Below, piece after piece: positions 33,508 through 41,279 of a stretch of 64,000 nucleotides of DNA. How positions within the stretch are numbered: the stretch's first letter is position 1; each line of letters starts with the position of its first letter. A program made the position numbers and the translations under genes. This DNA comes from Nocardioides zhouii (GTDB lineage Bacteria > Actinomycetota > Actinomycetes > Propionibacteriales > Nocardioidaceae). Location of the stretch: contig NZ_SDWV01000023.1 of NCBI RefSeq assembly GCF_004137345.1, positions 1-64,000 on the forward strand. The letters are read 5' to 3'. Under the pieces are notes generated by a model. That model ran no database searches. It saw only the letters and a program-made list of their open reading frames with translations, and was not told where the DNA came from.

Positions 33508-33989
33508 GCAGACGTGAGGCCGACGGCGTCGTCGAAGAGGTCGCCGAAGCCGAGGCGGCGCGCGATGTCGGACAGCACGTCGTCAGGGTAGAGCTCGACG
33601 TCGTCGAGGAGGGCGCCCAGGTCGATGGCGTGCAGGCCGAGGTCGGCGAGCAGGTCGAGGTCGCCGGCCGGCACCTCCTCGTCGTCATCCTCGGGCGTCG
33701 GCAGCCCGAGGAAGTCGACCGCCGACTGCGCCAGCTCCCACTCGTCGGCCGCGGTGATGTCGGAGAGCAGGACGCGGGTCGTCGCGCCCAGCACGCGTAC
33801 GAGCACGAAGAAGTCCTCATCGACCGCGACCATCGCGACGGCACCGTCCGGGCCGCCCACCTGGCGCAGTGCGTGGCTCAGCGAGTCGACGGACTCGAAG
33901 GCGGGCGAGGCGATGTCCTGCACCTGCCAGTCGCCGTCCTCGAGGAAGGCGACCAGCGCATAGTCGATCTCGCCGATGAGTTCGGACAC
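33504..33989 (-). CDS. tRNA adenosine deaminase-associated protein
   Basis: 161 residues, acidic. The family is found next to tadA in actinobacteria, with the core 'DYALVAFLEDGDWQVQDI' at the N-terminus and a C-terminal acidic helix region. The gene overlaps tadA by 4 bases. Start GTG 33989 has GGGGAGGG upstream; a longer frame to 34031 runs into the shared promoter with upp. Molecular role is unknown; association with TadA is from gene order only. Confidence 0.85.
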   Translation of the reverse strand: MSELIGEIDYALVAFLEDGDWQVQDIASPAFESVDSLSHALRQVGGPDGAVAMVAVDEDFFVLVRVLGATTRVLLSDITAADEWELAQSAVDFLGLPTPEDDDEEVPAGDLDLLADLGLHAIDLGALLDDVELYPDDVLSDIARRLGFGDLFDDAVGLTSA

Positions 33990-34086
33990 GTCACGACCCT
34001 CCCCAGGCTGCGGACGCGTCCAATGTCGCACGCCCGGGCGGGACCAACAACCCCGTTTGCGACTCGTTCACCCCCACCCGCACCAC

Positions 34087-34092
34087 TAGGGT
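34087..34092 (+). promoter_or_regulatory. TAGGGT box before upp
   Basis: TAGGGT ends 7 bases before ATG 34100. The same bases (AGGGTGA) could act as a ribosome-binding site, so either a leaderless or a short-leader message is possible. It matches the TAGGGT boxes of bpa, the aldo/keto reductase and the gene at 63022. Confidence 0.45.
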
Positions 34093-34099
34093 GACCGTC

Positions 34100-34741
34100 A
34101 TGCGCCTGCACGTGGTCAACCACCCCCTCGTCTCCCACAAGCTCACCGTCCTGCGGGACGAGAACACGGACTCGCCGACCTTCCGGCGGCTCACCGACGA
34201 GCTGGTCACCCTCCTGGCGTACGAGGCCACCCGCGAGGTGCGCGTCGACCCGCTCGACATCGTCACCCCGGTCGGCCCCACCACGGGTGTGTACCTCGCC
34301 CAGCCCAAGCCGATGGTGGTGCCGATCCTGCGCGCCGGCCTCGGGATGCTCGACGGGATGATGCGCCTCCTGCCCACGGCCGAGGTCGGGTTCCTCGGCA
34401 TGGTGCGCAACGAGGAGACGCTCGAGGCGTCGACGTACGCCGAGCGGCTGCCCGAGGACCTGTCGGGTCGCCAGTGCTACGTCCTCGACCCGATGCTCGC
34501 GACCGGCGGCACCCTTGCGGCGGCGATCAACTTCCTCACCACCCGCGGCGCCGACGACATCACCGCCATCTGCCTGCTGGCCGCGCCCGAGGGCGTCGCC
34601 AACCTCGAGGCCGGCCTCGCGGGCCTCGACGTCCCGGTCACCGTGGTGACCGCCGCGCTCGACGAGAAGCTCAACGAGAAGGGCTACATCGTCCCCGGCC
34701 TCGGTGACGCCGGCGACCGCCTCTACGGCGTCGCGCACTGA
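34100..34741 (+). CDS. upp: Uracil phosphoribosyltransferase
   Basis: Salvages uracil with PRPP to UMP. 213 residues; full-length match in outline: 'HKLTVLRDENTDSPTFRRL' near the start, 'VPILRAGLGMLDGM' (about 73-86), PRPP loop 'CYVLDPMLATGGTLAAAI' (about 126-143) and the C-terminal 'KGYIVPGLGDAGDRLYG' that holds uracil. The last two motifs are diagnostic of Upp. Followed by a hairpin repeat likely to end transcription. Confidence 0.95.
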   Translation: MRLHVVNHPLVSHKLTVLRDENTDSPTFRRLTDELVTLLAYEATREVRVDPLDIVTPVGPTTGVYLAQPKPMVVPILRAGLGMLDGMMRLLPTAEVGFLGMVRNEETLEASTYAERLPEDLSGRQCYVLDPMLATGGTLAAAINFLTTRGADDITAICLLAAPEGVANLEAGLAGLDVPVTVVTAALDEKLNEKGYIVPGLGDAGDRLYGVAH

Positions 34742-34751
34742 CCTTCCGGGG

Positions 34752-34810
34752 TAGTCCGCATCAAAAAGCTTGCTGATCTTGCTCGCGCACCAGAATTTTG
34801 ATGCGGACTA
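34752..34810. repeat. Palindromic repeat downstream of upp
   Basis: A perfect 15-bp stem (TAGTCCGCATCAAAA with its complement) around a 29-base loop, ten bases past the upp stop. It is a plausible terminator between upp and the convergent LacI gene. The right arm region (34799-34812) is repeated exactly at 195-208. Confidence 0.75.
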
Positions 34811-34851
34811 TCCCTCCCGCACGACGAGGTATCCCTCCGCGTCGGGGGCGC

Positions 34852-35865
34852 TCAGCCCAGGGTGGAGCGACGGGCGACGAGCTCGGGGGTGAAGACCACC
34901 TGCTGGTGCACGTGCTCGGGGTTATCCGCCTCGTCGAGCACGAGCTCCGTGGCCCGGCGGCCGAGCTCCTGGCGGGGCTGGCGCACCGAGGTCAGCGGGA
35001 CGGCGGCTGCACTGGCGTACTCGATGTCGTCGTAGCCGACGATCGCGAGGTCGCCCGGCACCGACAGGCCCGACGTGCTCAGCTGCTGCAGCAGGCCGAG
35101 GGCGAGCAGGTCGTTGGCGCAGAAGGCCGCGGTCGGTCGCCGGTTGCGGCCGAGCCCCATCACCCGTTCGCCGGCCGAGCGCCCCTCGACGACCGTCAGG
35201 GCCTCGGTGGTCACCACGACGAGCTGCTCGGGCGGCAGGCCCGCATCGGCCCACGCCTTGCGGGCGCCCTCGAGGCGGTCGCGCACCTGGCCGATCGTGT
35301 CCGGTCCGCCGATGAAGGCGACGCGGGTGTGCCCCTGCTCGATGAGGTGCTCCACGGCCAGGCGACCACCGAGCTCGTCGTCGACGGCGACGGAGCAGAA
35401 CGTGTCGTCGGAGCGCGTACGGTCCACGATCACGACCGGCGTGCCGTTGCGACGTACGTCGGCGAGCGCGGGCGACTGCGCGTCGACCGGGGTCACCAGG
35501 ATCCCCTGCACCCGCTGCTCGACGAGGTGGGCGAGGTAGTCCTGCTCGCGGGAGGACCGGTTGTCGGAGTTGCAGAGGAAGAGGGAGAGACCGGCGGCCT
35601 CGGCGGCGCGCTCGACACCCTCGGCGACGTCGGTGAAGAACGGGTTGCGCGCGTCGAGGAGCACGTAGGCCAGGGTGCGGCTGCGCCCGGCGCGCAGCTG
35701 CCGCGCCGACTCGTTGCGCACGAAGCCGAGGTCGCGCATCGCCTGCTCCACCCGCGCCCGGGTCTCGGGTGAGACGCGGTCGGGCCGGTTGAGCACGTTG
35801 CTGACCGTGCCGAGGGAGACGCCGGCGCGCGCGGCGACGTCCTTGACCGAGGAGGCCCTGACCAC
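34852..35865 (-). CDS. LacI-family repressor of the rhamnose operon
   Basis: 337 residues. The N-terminal HTH and hinge 'SVKDVAARAGVSLGTVSNVLNRPDRVSPETRARV' (about 5-38) are canonical. The periplasmic-binding-like core has 'DARNPFF' and 'IGGPDTIGQVRDRLEGARKAW', and the C-terminal part has 'DDIEYASAAAVPLTSVRQP'. GTG 35865 has GGAGGGGG 7 bases upstream. It diverges from the rhamnose transporter genes, and its shared region contains two TTGAAAC-type sites. L-rhamnose or a derivative as inducer is inferred from context. Confidence 0.88.
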   Translation of the reverse strand: MVRASSVKDVAARAGVSLGTVSNVLNRPDRVSPETRARVEQAMRDLGFVRNESARQLRAGRSRTLAYVLLDARNPFFTDVAEGVERAAEAAGLSLFLCNSDNRSSREQDYLAHLVEQRVQGILVTPVDAQSPALADVRRNGTPVVIVDRTRSDDTFCSVAVDDELGGRLAVEHLIEQGHTRVAFIGGPDTIGQVRDRLEGARKAWADAGLPPEQLVVVTTEALTVVEGRSAGERVMGLGRNRRPTAAFCANDLLALGLLQQLSTSGLSVPGDLAIVGYDDIEYASAAAVPLTSVRQPRQELGRRATELVLDEADNPEHVHQQVVFTPELVARRSTLG

Positions 35866-35893
35866 CCGTGTGCCCCCTCCGCAACTCGGCAAG

Positions 35894-35921
35894 GCTCCGC
35901 GGTTGAAACGATCCGCGGAGC
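35894..35921. promoter_or_regulatory. Dyad around a TTGAAACG half-site upstream of the LacI gene
   Basis: GCTCCGCGG and CCGCGGAGC form perfect 9-bp arms around TTGAAACGAT. The centre is one half of a LacI-type operator (TTGAAACG). Position 29-56 bases upstream of the repressor start suggests autoregulation. Confidence 0.5.
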
Positions 35922-36002
35922 GACTGGATGCCGAGAGTACGCCATGGGAAGGCGTCGCGGCAGGTGCTCCTACTACCCGTACGGAATGGTGCAGACAACC
36001 TC

Positions 36003-36032
36003 TTGACAGGTGTGACGGTACTCACCTACCTT
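36003..36032 (+). promoter_or_regulatory. Promoter of the rhamnose operon
   Basis: Consensus -35 TTGACA (36003-36008) is followed after 18 bases by TACCTT (36027-36032), or after 17 by CTACCT. Transcription would start near 36039, inside the operator at 36036-36049. Confidence 0.65.
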
Positions 36033-36035
36033 TCG

Positions 36036-36049
36036 TTGAAACCTTTCAA
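36036..36049. promoter_or_regulatory. LacI-type operator TTGAAACCTTTCAA
   Basis: Perfect TTGAAA/TTTCAA arms around CC. It overlaps the predicted transcription start and ends just before AAGGAG (36053-36058) of the first transporter gene. It resembles the dyads bound by LacI-family sugar regulators, though with CC rather than CG in the centre. Confidence 0.7.
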
Positions 36050-36063
36050 TCCAAGGAGTTCCG

Positions 36064-37581
36064 ATGCCCGCCAGCCCCACCGCCACCACGGTGCTCGAGC
36101 TGCGCGACGTCTCGAAGTCGTTCGGCCCGGTGGTGGCCCTGAGGTCCGGCTCGCTGCGGGTCGACGGCGGTTCGATCCACGCGCTCATCGGTGAGAACGG
36201 CGCCGGCAAGTCGACGCTCGTGAAGGTCGTCGCCGGCGTCCACCGCCGCGACTCCGGCGTCTTCGAGCTGGGCGGCGAGGCGGTCGACTTCTCCTCCACC
36301 GCCGACTCCAAGCACGCCGGCATCGCGGTGATCTACCAGGAGCCCACGCTCTTCCCCGACCTGTCGGTCACCGAGAACATCTTCATGGGCCGCCAGCCGC
36401 TCGCCCGCGGTCGTCGCATCGACCGCGCCGCGATGATCACCGAGGCCGAGGGACTCTTCGCCCGCCTCGGCGTGCGGATCGACCCCCGTCGCCCGGCCGC
36501 CGGCCTCTCCATCGCGGACCAGCAGATCATCGAGATCGCCAAGGCCATCTCCCTCGACGCGCGCCTCCTCGTGATGGACGAGCCCACCGCGGCGCTCAGC
36601 GGTGTCGAGGTCGACCGGCTCTTCGCCGTCGCCCGGAGCCTGCGCGACGAGGGTCGCGCCCTGGTCTTCATCTCCCACCGCTTCGACGAGGTCTTCGCCC
36701 TCGCCGACACCGTCACCGTGATGCGCGACGGGTCCTACATCGACACTCGCCGCATCGACGAGACCTCGCCGTCCGAGCTGGTGTCGCTGATGGTCGGCCG
36801 CGATGTCGATGACCTCTTTCCCAAGGTGGCCGCCACGATCGGCGAGCCGGTCCTACAGGTCCGCGGGCTCAATCGGGCCGGCGTCTTCCACGACGTCGAC
36901 CTCGAGGTGCGCGCCGGCGAGATCGTCGGCCTGGCCGGCCTGGTCGGAGCGGGACGCAGCGAGGTCGCCCGTGCGGTCTTCGGCGTCGACCCCTACGACA
37001 GCGGCTCGGTCACGCTCAACGGCAAGGACGTGCGGGCGCACGACCCACGTTCGGCGATCCGCGCCGGCATGGCCTTCATCCCCGAGGACCGCCGCAAGCA
37101 GGGCCTCGTCATCGACTCCTCCGTCACCCGCAACGTCGCCGGCGTCATCCGCCGCGGCATCGCCAAGGCGGGGCTGCTGACCGCGGGGATGGAGAACAAG
37201 GCCGCCGGCCCCTGGGCCTCGCGCCTCGAGGTCAAGACCAGCGCCCTGGACATGAACGCCGCCACCATGAGCGGTGGCAACCAGCAGAAGGTCGTCATCG
37301 CCAAGTGGCTGGCGACCAACCCCAAGCTGCTGATCATCGACGAGCCCACCCGCGGCATCGACGTCGGCACCAAGGCCGAGGTCCACCGCCTCCTGTCCGC
37401 GCTCGCCGGCCAGGGCCTGGCGATCCTGATGATCTCCTCCGAGCTCCCCGAGGTCCTCGGCATGGCCGACCGGGTGCTGGTCCTCTGCGAGGGCCGCATC
37501 ACCGCCGAGCTCGACCGTGCCGACGCCACCCCCGAGGCCGTCATGCACGCAGCCACCCACCACCTGGAGACCGCGCGATGA
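36064..37581 (+). CDS. rhaT: Rhamnose ABC importer, two-domain ATPase
   Basis: 505 residues with two ABC domains, as in sugar importers of the Rbs/Ara type. Domain 1: Walker A GENGAGKSTLVK near 41 and 'LLVMDEPTAALSGVE'. Domain 2: a degenerate Walker A 'GLVGAGRSEVARAVFG' near 297, signature 'MSGGNQQKVVIAKWL' and 'LLIIDEPTRGIDVG'. The signature of domain 1 is degenerate ('LSIADQQIIEIAKAI'). First gene of the operon; substrate from the downstream rhamnose enzymes. Confidence 0.88.
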   Translation: MPASPTATTVLELRDVSKSFGPVVALRSGSLRVDGGSIHALIGENGAGKSTLVKVVAGVHRRDSGVFELGGEAVDFSSTADSKHAGIAVIYQEPTLFPDLSVTENIFMGRQPLARGRRIDRAAMITEAEGLFARLGVRIDPRRPAAGLSIADQQIIEIAKAISLDARLLVMDEPTAALSGVEVDRLFAVARSLRDEGRALVFISHRFDEVFALADTVTVMRDGSYIDTRRIDETSPSELVSLMVGRDVDDLFPKVAATIGEPVLQVRGLNRAGVFHDVDLEVRAGEIVGLAGLVGAGRSEVARAVFGVDPYDSGSVTLNGKDVRAHDPRSAIRAGMAFIPEDRRKQGLVIDSSVTRNVAGVIRRGIAKAGLLTAGMENKAAGPWASRLEVKTSALDMNAATMSGGNQQKVVIAKWLATNPKLLIIDEPTRGIDVGTKAEVHRLLSALAGQGLAILMISSELPEVLGMADRVLVLCEGRITAELDRADATPEAVMHAATHHLETAR

Positions 37582-38651
37582 GCCACACCGACGTGCAGCC
37601 CGACAGCGAGGTCTCAGCAGGCGAGGCACTCCTCGTCGAGCCGAGCCGGCTCTCCCCGACCCGGCGCGCGCTCACCACCGTCCTCCGCTCCCGCGAGCTG
37701 TCGATCTTCCTGGTCCTGGTCGCGGTCGTGGTGCTCGCGACGAGCAAGAACAACAGCTTCCTCTTCAGCTCCGACGGCTGGCGCAACTTCCTGCTGAACC
37801 CGTCGATCCTGGTGCTGCTGGCCGTCGGCCAGGGCGTCGTGATCATCACCCGCAACGTCGACCTGTCGGTCGGCTCGGTGATGGCGCTCACCGCCTACCT
37901 GACCGGTCGCCTCTTCGTCGACCACCCGGGCCTGCCGATCGTGGCGGTGATCGCCGCCTGTCTCCTGCTCGGTGCGGCGCTCGGCCTGGTCAACGGACTG
38001 CTGGTGGCGTACGGCAAGGTGCCGGCGCTCGTCATCACGCTCGGCACCCTCTACATCTACCGCGGGATCATGCTGACCTGGGCGGGCAGCGACCGGATCA
38101 ACGCCGGCGACCTGCCGCGTGAGTTCCTGCGGCTCGGCACCCGCTCGGTCCTCGGCATCCCGATGCTCACCATCATCGCCGTGGTCGTCCTGGCGGCAGT
38201 CGGCTACTACCTCCACACCGCCCGCGGTGGCCGCGAGCTCTACGCGATCGGTTCCGACCCGGACGCCGCCGTGCTCTACGGGCTGCCCGTACGCCGCCGG
38301 CTCCTCGCCGCGTTCGTCCTCAGCGGCGCGCTGGCCGGGCTGGCCGGCGCCCTCTACACCGCGCGCTACGGCACGGTGAGCTCGAGCGTCGGCAGCGGCA
38401 TCGAGCTCCAGGCCGTCGCGGCGGCCGTGATCGGCGGCATCGCGATCTTCGGCGGCAGCGGCACCGTGTGGGGCGCGGCGATCGGCGCGTTCCTGCTCAT
38501 CACGATCAACCGGGCGCTGCCCAGCCTCGGGATCGAGGACTTCTGGCAGCGCGCCGTCGTCGGCGCCCTGATCCTCGGCGCGATCGTGCTCGACCGCGTC
38601 CTCGCCACCCGACAAGCCCGCAAGCTCGCCGAATCGAGGGACCGAGCATGA
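37578..38651 (+). CDS. rhaP: Rhamnose ABC importer permease 1
   Basis: 357 residues, BPD_transp_2 family with about nine to ten helices. 'GQGVVIITRNVDLSVGSVMALTA' (about 91-113) and 'YAIGSDPDAAVLYGLPVRR' (EAA-like coupling loop, about 223-241) are typical of Rbs/Rha-type sugar permeases. ATGA overlap with the ATPase gene and 4-base overlap with the second permease. A 38-residue soluble N-terminal segment precedes the first helix. Confidence 0.87.
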   Translation: MSHTDVQPDSEVSAGEALLVEPSRLSPTRRALTTVLRSRELSIFLVLVAVVVLATSKNNSFLFSSDGWRNFLLNPSILVLLAVGQGVVIITRNVDLSVGSVMALTAYLTGRLFVDHPGLPIVAVIAACLLLGAALGLVNGLLVAYGKVPALVITLGTLYIYRGIMLTWAGSDRINAGDLPREFLRLGTRSVLGIPMLTIIAVVVLAAVGYYLHTARGGRELYAIGSDPDAAVLYGLPVRRRLLAAFVLSGALAGLAGALYTARYGTVSSSVGSGIELQAVAAAVIGGIAIFGGSGTVWGAAIGAFLLITINRALPSLGIEDFWQRAVVGALILGAIVLDRVLATRQARKLAESRDRA

Positions 38652-39748
38652 GCACCCTGACCGCGCCCGAGGCGCCCACCCGCACCTACAACGCGTACTC
38701 CGCGCCGCTGTGGCAGCGCCTGCTGATGACGCGCGAGACGGCCGTCATCGCCCTCACCGCCGCGGTGATCCTCTACTCGATCGTCAACGTGCCGAACTTC
38801 GACGGGCCGCTGACGCTCAAGTTCCTGCTCCAGGACATCGCACCGATCCTGCTCATCGCCCTCCCGATGACGCTGGTGATCATCACCGGCGAGATCGACC
38901 TGTCGGTGGCCAGCATCATGGGCCTGAGCAGCGTGCTGCTCGGCGTGCTCCACGAGGGTGGGATGTCCGTCCCGGCGGCCGCGCTGCTCGCCCTGCTGGC
39001 CGGTCTGGTCTGCGGTGCCCTCAACGGCTTCCTCATCGCGTACGTCGGGCTGCCGTCGCTCGCGGTCACCATCGGCACCCTGGCGCTGTTCCGCGGCATC
39101 GCGGTCGGGCTCCTGGGCACCAAGGCGATCACCGACTTCACCGAGAAGTGGTCGGACCTCGCCACCGGCACGATCGGCGAGACGAAGATCCCGCTCGTCA
39201 TGATCCCCTTCGCGGTGCTCGCGATCGGCTTCGTCGTGCTGCTGCACTTCTCGACCTTCGGGCGCGGCGTCTACGACATCGGGCTCAACGACGAGGCCGC
39301 GCACTTCACGGGCGTCGACGTGGCCCGTACGAAGATGGTCCTGTTCCTGCTCTCCGGGGTCGTGTCCGCCCTCGCCGGCATCTACTTCACCCTCCGCTTC
39401 GGCTCGGCCCGCGGCGACAACGCCACCGGCTACGAGCTGCAGGTCATCGCCGCCGTCCTCCTCGGCGGTGTCTCGATCTTCGGCGGTCGCGGCCGGCTCC
39501 ACGGCGTCCTCGCCGGGGTCGTGCTGATCGGCGTCCTCTCCAGCGCGCTGCGCCTGGAGAGCGTGACGGTCAACGTCACCAACATCATCGTCGGCCTCCT
39601 CCTGGTGGCCTCGGTGATCCTCCCCAACGTCCTTGCGTGGGCCTCGACGAGGCTCCCGCGCAAGGCGACACCGGCGGCTCCTCGGGAGTCCCACACCCCA
39701 GAAAACGCGGCATCCGCCGGCGTCTCAACGAGAGGCAGTGACTCATGA
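38648..39748 (+). CDS. rhaQ: Rhamnose ABC importer permease 2
   Basis: 366 residues, same family as the preceding permease and presumably its heterodimer partner. 'TLVIITGEIDLSVASIMGLSS' and 'YDIGLNDEAAHFTGVDVAR' mark the membrane repeat and coupling loop. Two unlike permeases are characteristic of rhamnose (RhaP/RhaQ) and autoinducer-2 importers. The stop overlaps the start of the binding-protein gene by 4 bases. Confidence 0.87.
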   Translation: MSTLTAPEAPTRTYNAYSAPLWQRLLMTRETAVIALTAAVILYSIVNVPNFDGPLTLKFLLQDIAPILLIALPMTLVIITGEIDLSVASIMGLSSVLLGVLHEGGMSVPAAALLALLAGLVCGALNGFLIAYVGLPSLAVTIGTLALFRGIAVGLLGTKAITDFTEKWSDLATGTIGETKIPLVMIPFAVLAIGFVVLLHFSTFGRGVYDIGLNDEAAHFTGVDVARTKMVLFLLSGVVSALAGIYFTLRFGSARGDNATGYELQVIAAVLLGGVSIFGGRGRLHGVLAGVVLIGVLSSALRLESVTVNVTNIIVGLLLVASVILPNVLAWASTRLPRKATPAAPRESHTPENAASAGVSTRGSDS

Positions 39749-40797
39749 AGTTCCACACCAGGAAGCCCACCGCTCTGGCCGCGCTCCTGCTCACCGCGAC
39801 CTTCGCATTCGCCGGGTGCGGCAGCGACGACGCCGGTGACTCCGGCAGCAGCGCCGAGGGCGGCGACAGCGGCGGGGGCGACCTGACCCTGACGATGCTC
39901 CCGAAGAACCTCGGCAACGCCTACTTCGACACCAGCACCACGGGCGCCGACAAGGCCGCCGAGGAGCTCGGTGCCGACATCGAGGAGGTCGGTCCCGAGA
40001 CCGGCAGCCCGGATGCCCAGGTGTCGTACATCAACACCGTGGCCCAGCAGGGCAAGAGCGCGCTGATCCTCTCCGCCAACGACCCCGACGCCCTGTGCGA
40101 CGCGATCGAGGAGGCCCGCAGCGCCGACGTCAAGGTCGTCACCTTCGACGCCGACACCAACCCCGACTGCCGCGACCTGTTCGTCAACGCGGCCACCTCC
40201 GAGGGCATCGCCGCCAAGCAGCTCGAGCTGATCTCCGAGGCGATCGGCGGCTCCGGCGAGATCGCGATCCTGTCGGCCACCGCCAACGCCACGAACCAGA
40301 ACGCCTGGATCGAGATGATGGAGACGGAGCTCGCCGACAACCCGGACTACGCCGACATCGAGCTCGTCGACACGGTCTACGGCGACGACGAGGACCAGAA
40401 GTCCTTCGACCAGACCGAGGCGCTGCTGCAGAACCACCCCGACCTCAAGGGCATCATCTCGCCCACCACGGTCGGCATCGCGGCCGCGGCGCGCTACCTC
40501 TCGGACTCGGAGTTCAAGGGCAAGGTCGCGCTGACCGGTCTGGGCACCCCGAACCAGATGCGTGAGTTCGTCGAGGACGGCACCGTGGCCTCGTTCGCGC
40601 TGTGGAACCCGGGCGACCTGGGCTACCTCGCGACGTACGCCGCTGCCGCGCTCGTCGACGGTGACATCACCGGCGAGGAGGGCGACTCCTTCGAGGCCGG
40701 CGAGCTCGGCTCCTTCGAGGTCGGCGCCGACGGCGTCGTGCTCCTCGGCGAGCCGTTCACCTTCAACGCGGACAACATCGGCGACTTCGACTTCTGA
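39745..40797 (+). CDS. rhaS: Rhamnose-binding lipoprotein
   Basis: 350 residues. Lipoprotein signal peptide ends in FAGC (lipidated Cys25), followed by a Gly/Ser/Asp linker of ~20 residues. The mature protein is a periplasmic-binding type 1 fold: 'LPKNLGNAYFDTSTTGADKAAEELG' and 'SYINTVAQQGKSALILSANDP' are conserved in rhamnose and AI-2 binding proteins. It captures sugar outside the membrane for RhaT/P/Q. A strong hairpin follows it, as is common after binding-protein genes. Confidence 0.88.
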   Translation: MKFHTRKPTALAALLLTATFAFAGCGSDDAGDSGSSAEGGDSGGGDLTLTMLPKNLGNAYFDTSTTGADKAAEELGADIEEVGPETGSPDAQVSYINTVAQQGKSALILSANDPDALCDAIEEARSADVKVVTFDADTNPDCRDLFVNAATSEGIAAKQLELISEAIGGSGEIAILSATANATNQNAWIEMMETELADNPDYADIELVDTVYGDDEDQKSFDQTEALLQNHPDLKGIISPTTVGIAAAARYLSDSEFKGKVALTGLGTPNQMREFVEDGTVASFALWNPGDLGYLATYAAAALVDGDITGEEGDSFEAGELGSFEVGADGVVLLGEPFTFNADNIGDFDF

Positions 40798-40826
40798 GTC
40801 GAGCCACCGCGCCAAGGAACACCTCT

Positions 40827-40863
40827 CCCGGGGCCGTCGGCCCCAGCCGCCGACGGCCCCGGG
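40827..40863 (+). terminator. Strong intercistronic hairpin after the binding-protein gene
   Basis: A perfect 14-bp all-GC-rich stem (left arm CCCGGGGCCGTCGG) with a 9-base loop, 29 bases after the rhaS stop and 38 bases before the mutarotase gene. There is no T tract. It probably attenuates downstream genes or protects the upstream mRNA, so transporter exceeds enzyme expression. Confidence 0.65.
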
Positions 40864-40901
40864 ACCACCACCTCACGTCCTCGTCCAGCAAGGAGAGTGC
40901 G

Positions 40902-41279
40902 ATGCCGCGCGTCTGCTTCACGCTCCAGGTTCGTCAGGACCGGATGGCCGAGTACGTCGAGCGCCACGCGGCCGTGTGGCCCGAGATGCTCCAGGCCCTC
41001 CACGACACCGGCTGGCACGACTACTCCCTCTTCCTGCGCGAGGACGGCCTGCTCGTCGGCTACCTCGAGACGCCCGACCTGGCCGCCGCGCAGGCAGGCA
41101 TGGCCCGCACCGACGTCAACGCCCGCTGGCAGGCCGAGATGGCCGAGTTCTTCGAGGAGCTCGACCTCCCGCCCGACCAGGGCTTCTGGCAGCTGAGCGA
41201 GGTCTTCCACCTCGAGGACCAGCTCGCCGCCCTTCCCCCACAGTCCCCCTCATCGACCCAGACACCACAGGACCAGTGA
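40902..41279 (+). CDS. rhaM: L-rhamnose mutarotase
   Basis: 125 residues. Interconverts alpha and beta L-rhamnopyranose. Conserved features: RVCFTLQVRQDRMAEYVERH at the start, 'HAAVWPEMLQALHDTGWHDYSLFL' (catalytic His and Tyr region, about 22-45) and 'DVNARWQAEMAEFF' near 68. The last ~20 residues are a Ser/Gln-rich extension. AAGGAGAG lies before ATG 40902. Its TGA shares a base with the ATG of the isomerase gene. Confidence 0.88.
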   Translation: MPRVCFTLQVRQDRMAEYVERHAAVWPEMLQALHDTGWHDYSLFLREDGLLVGYLETPDLAAAQAGMARTDVNARWQAEMAEFFEELDLPPDQGFWQLSEVFHLEDQLAALPPQSPSSTQTPQDQ

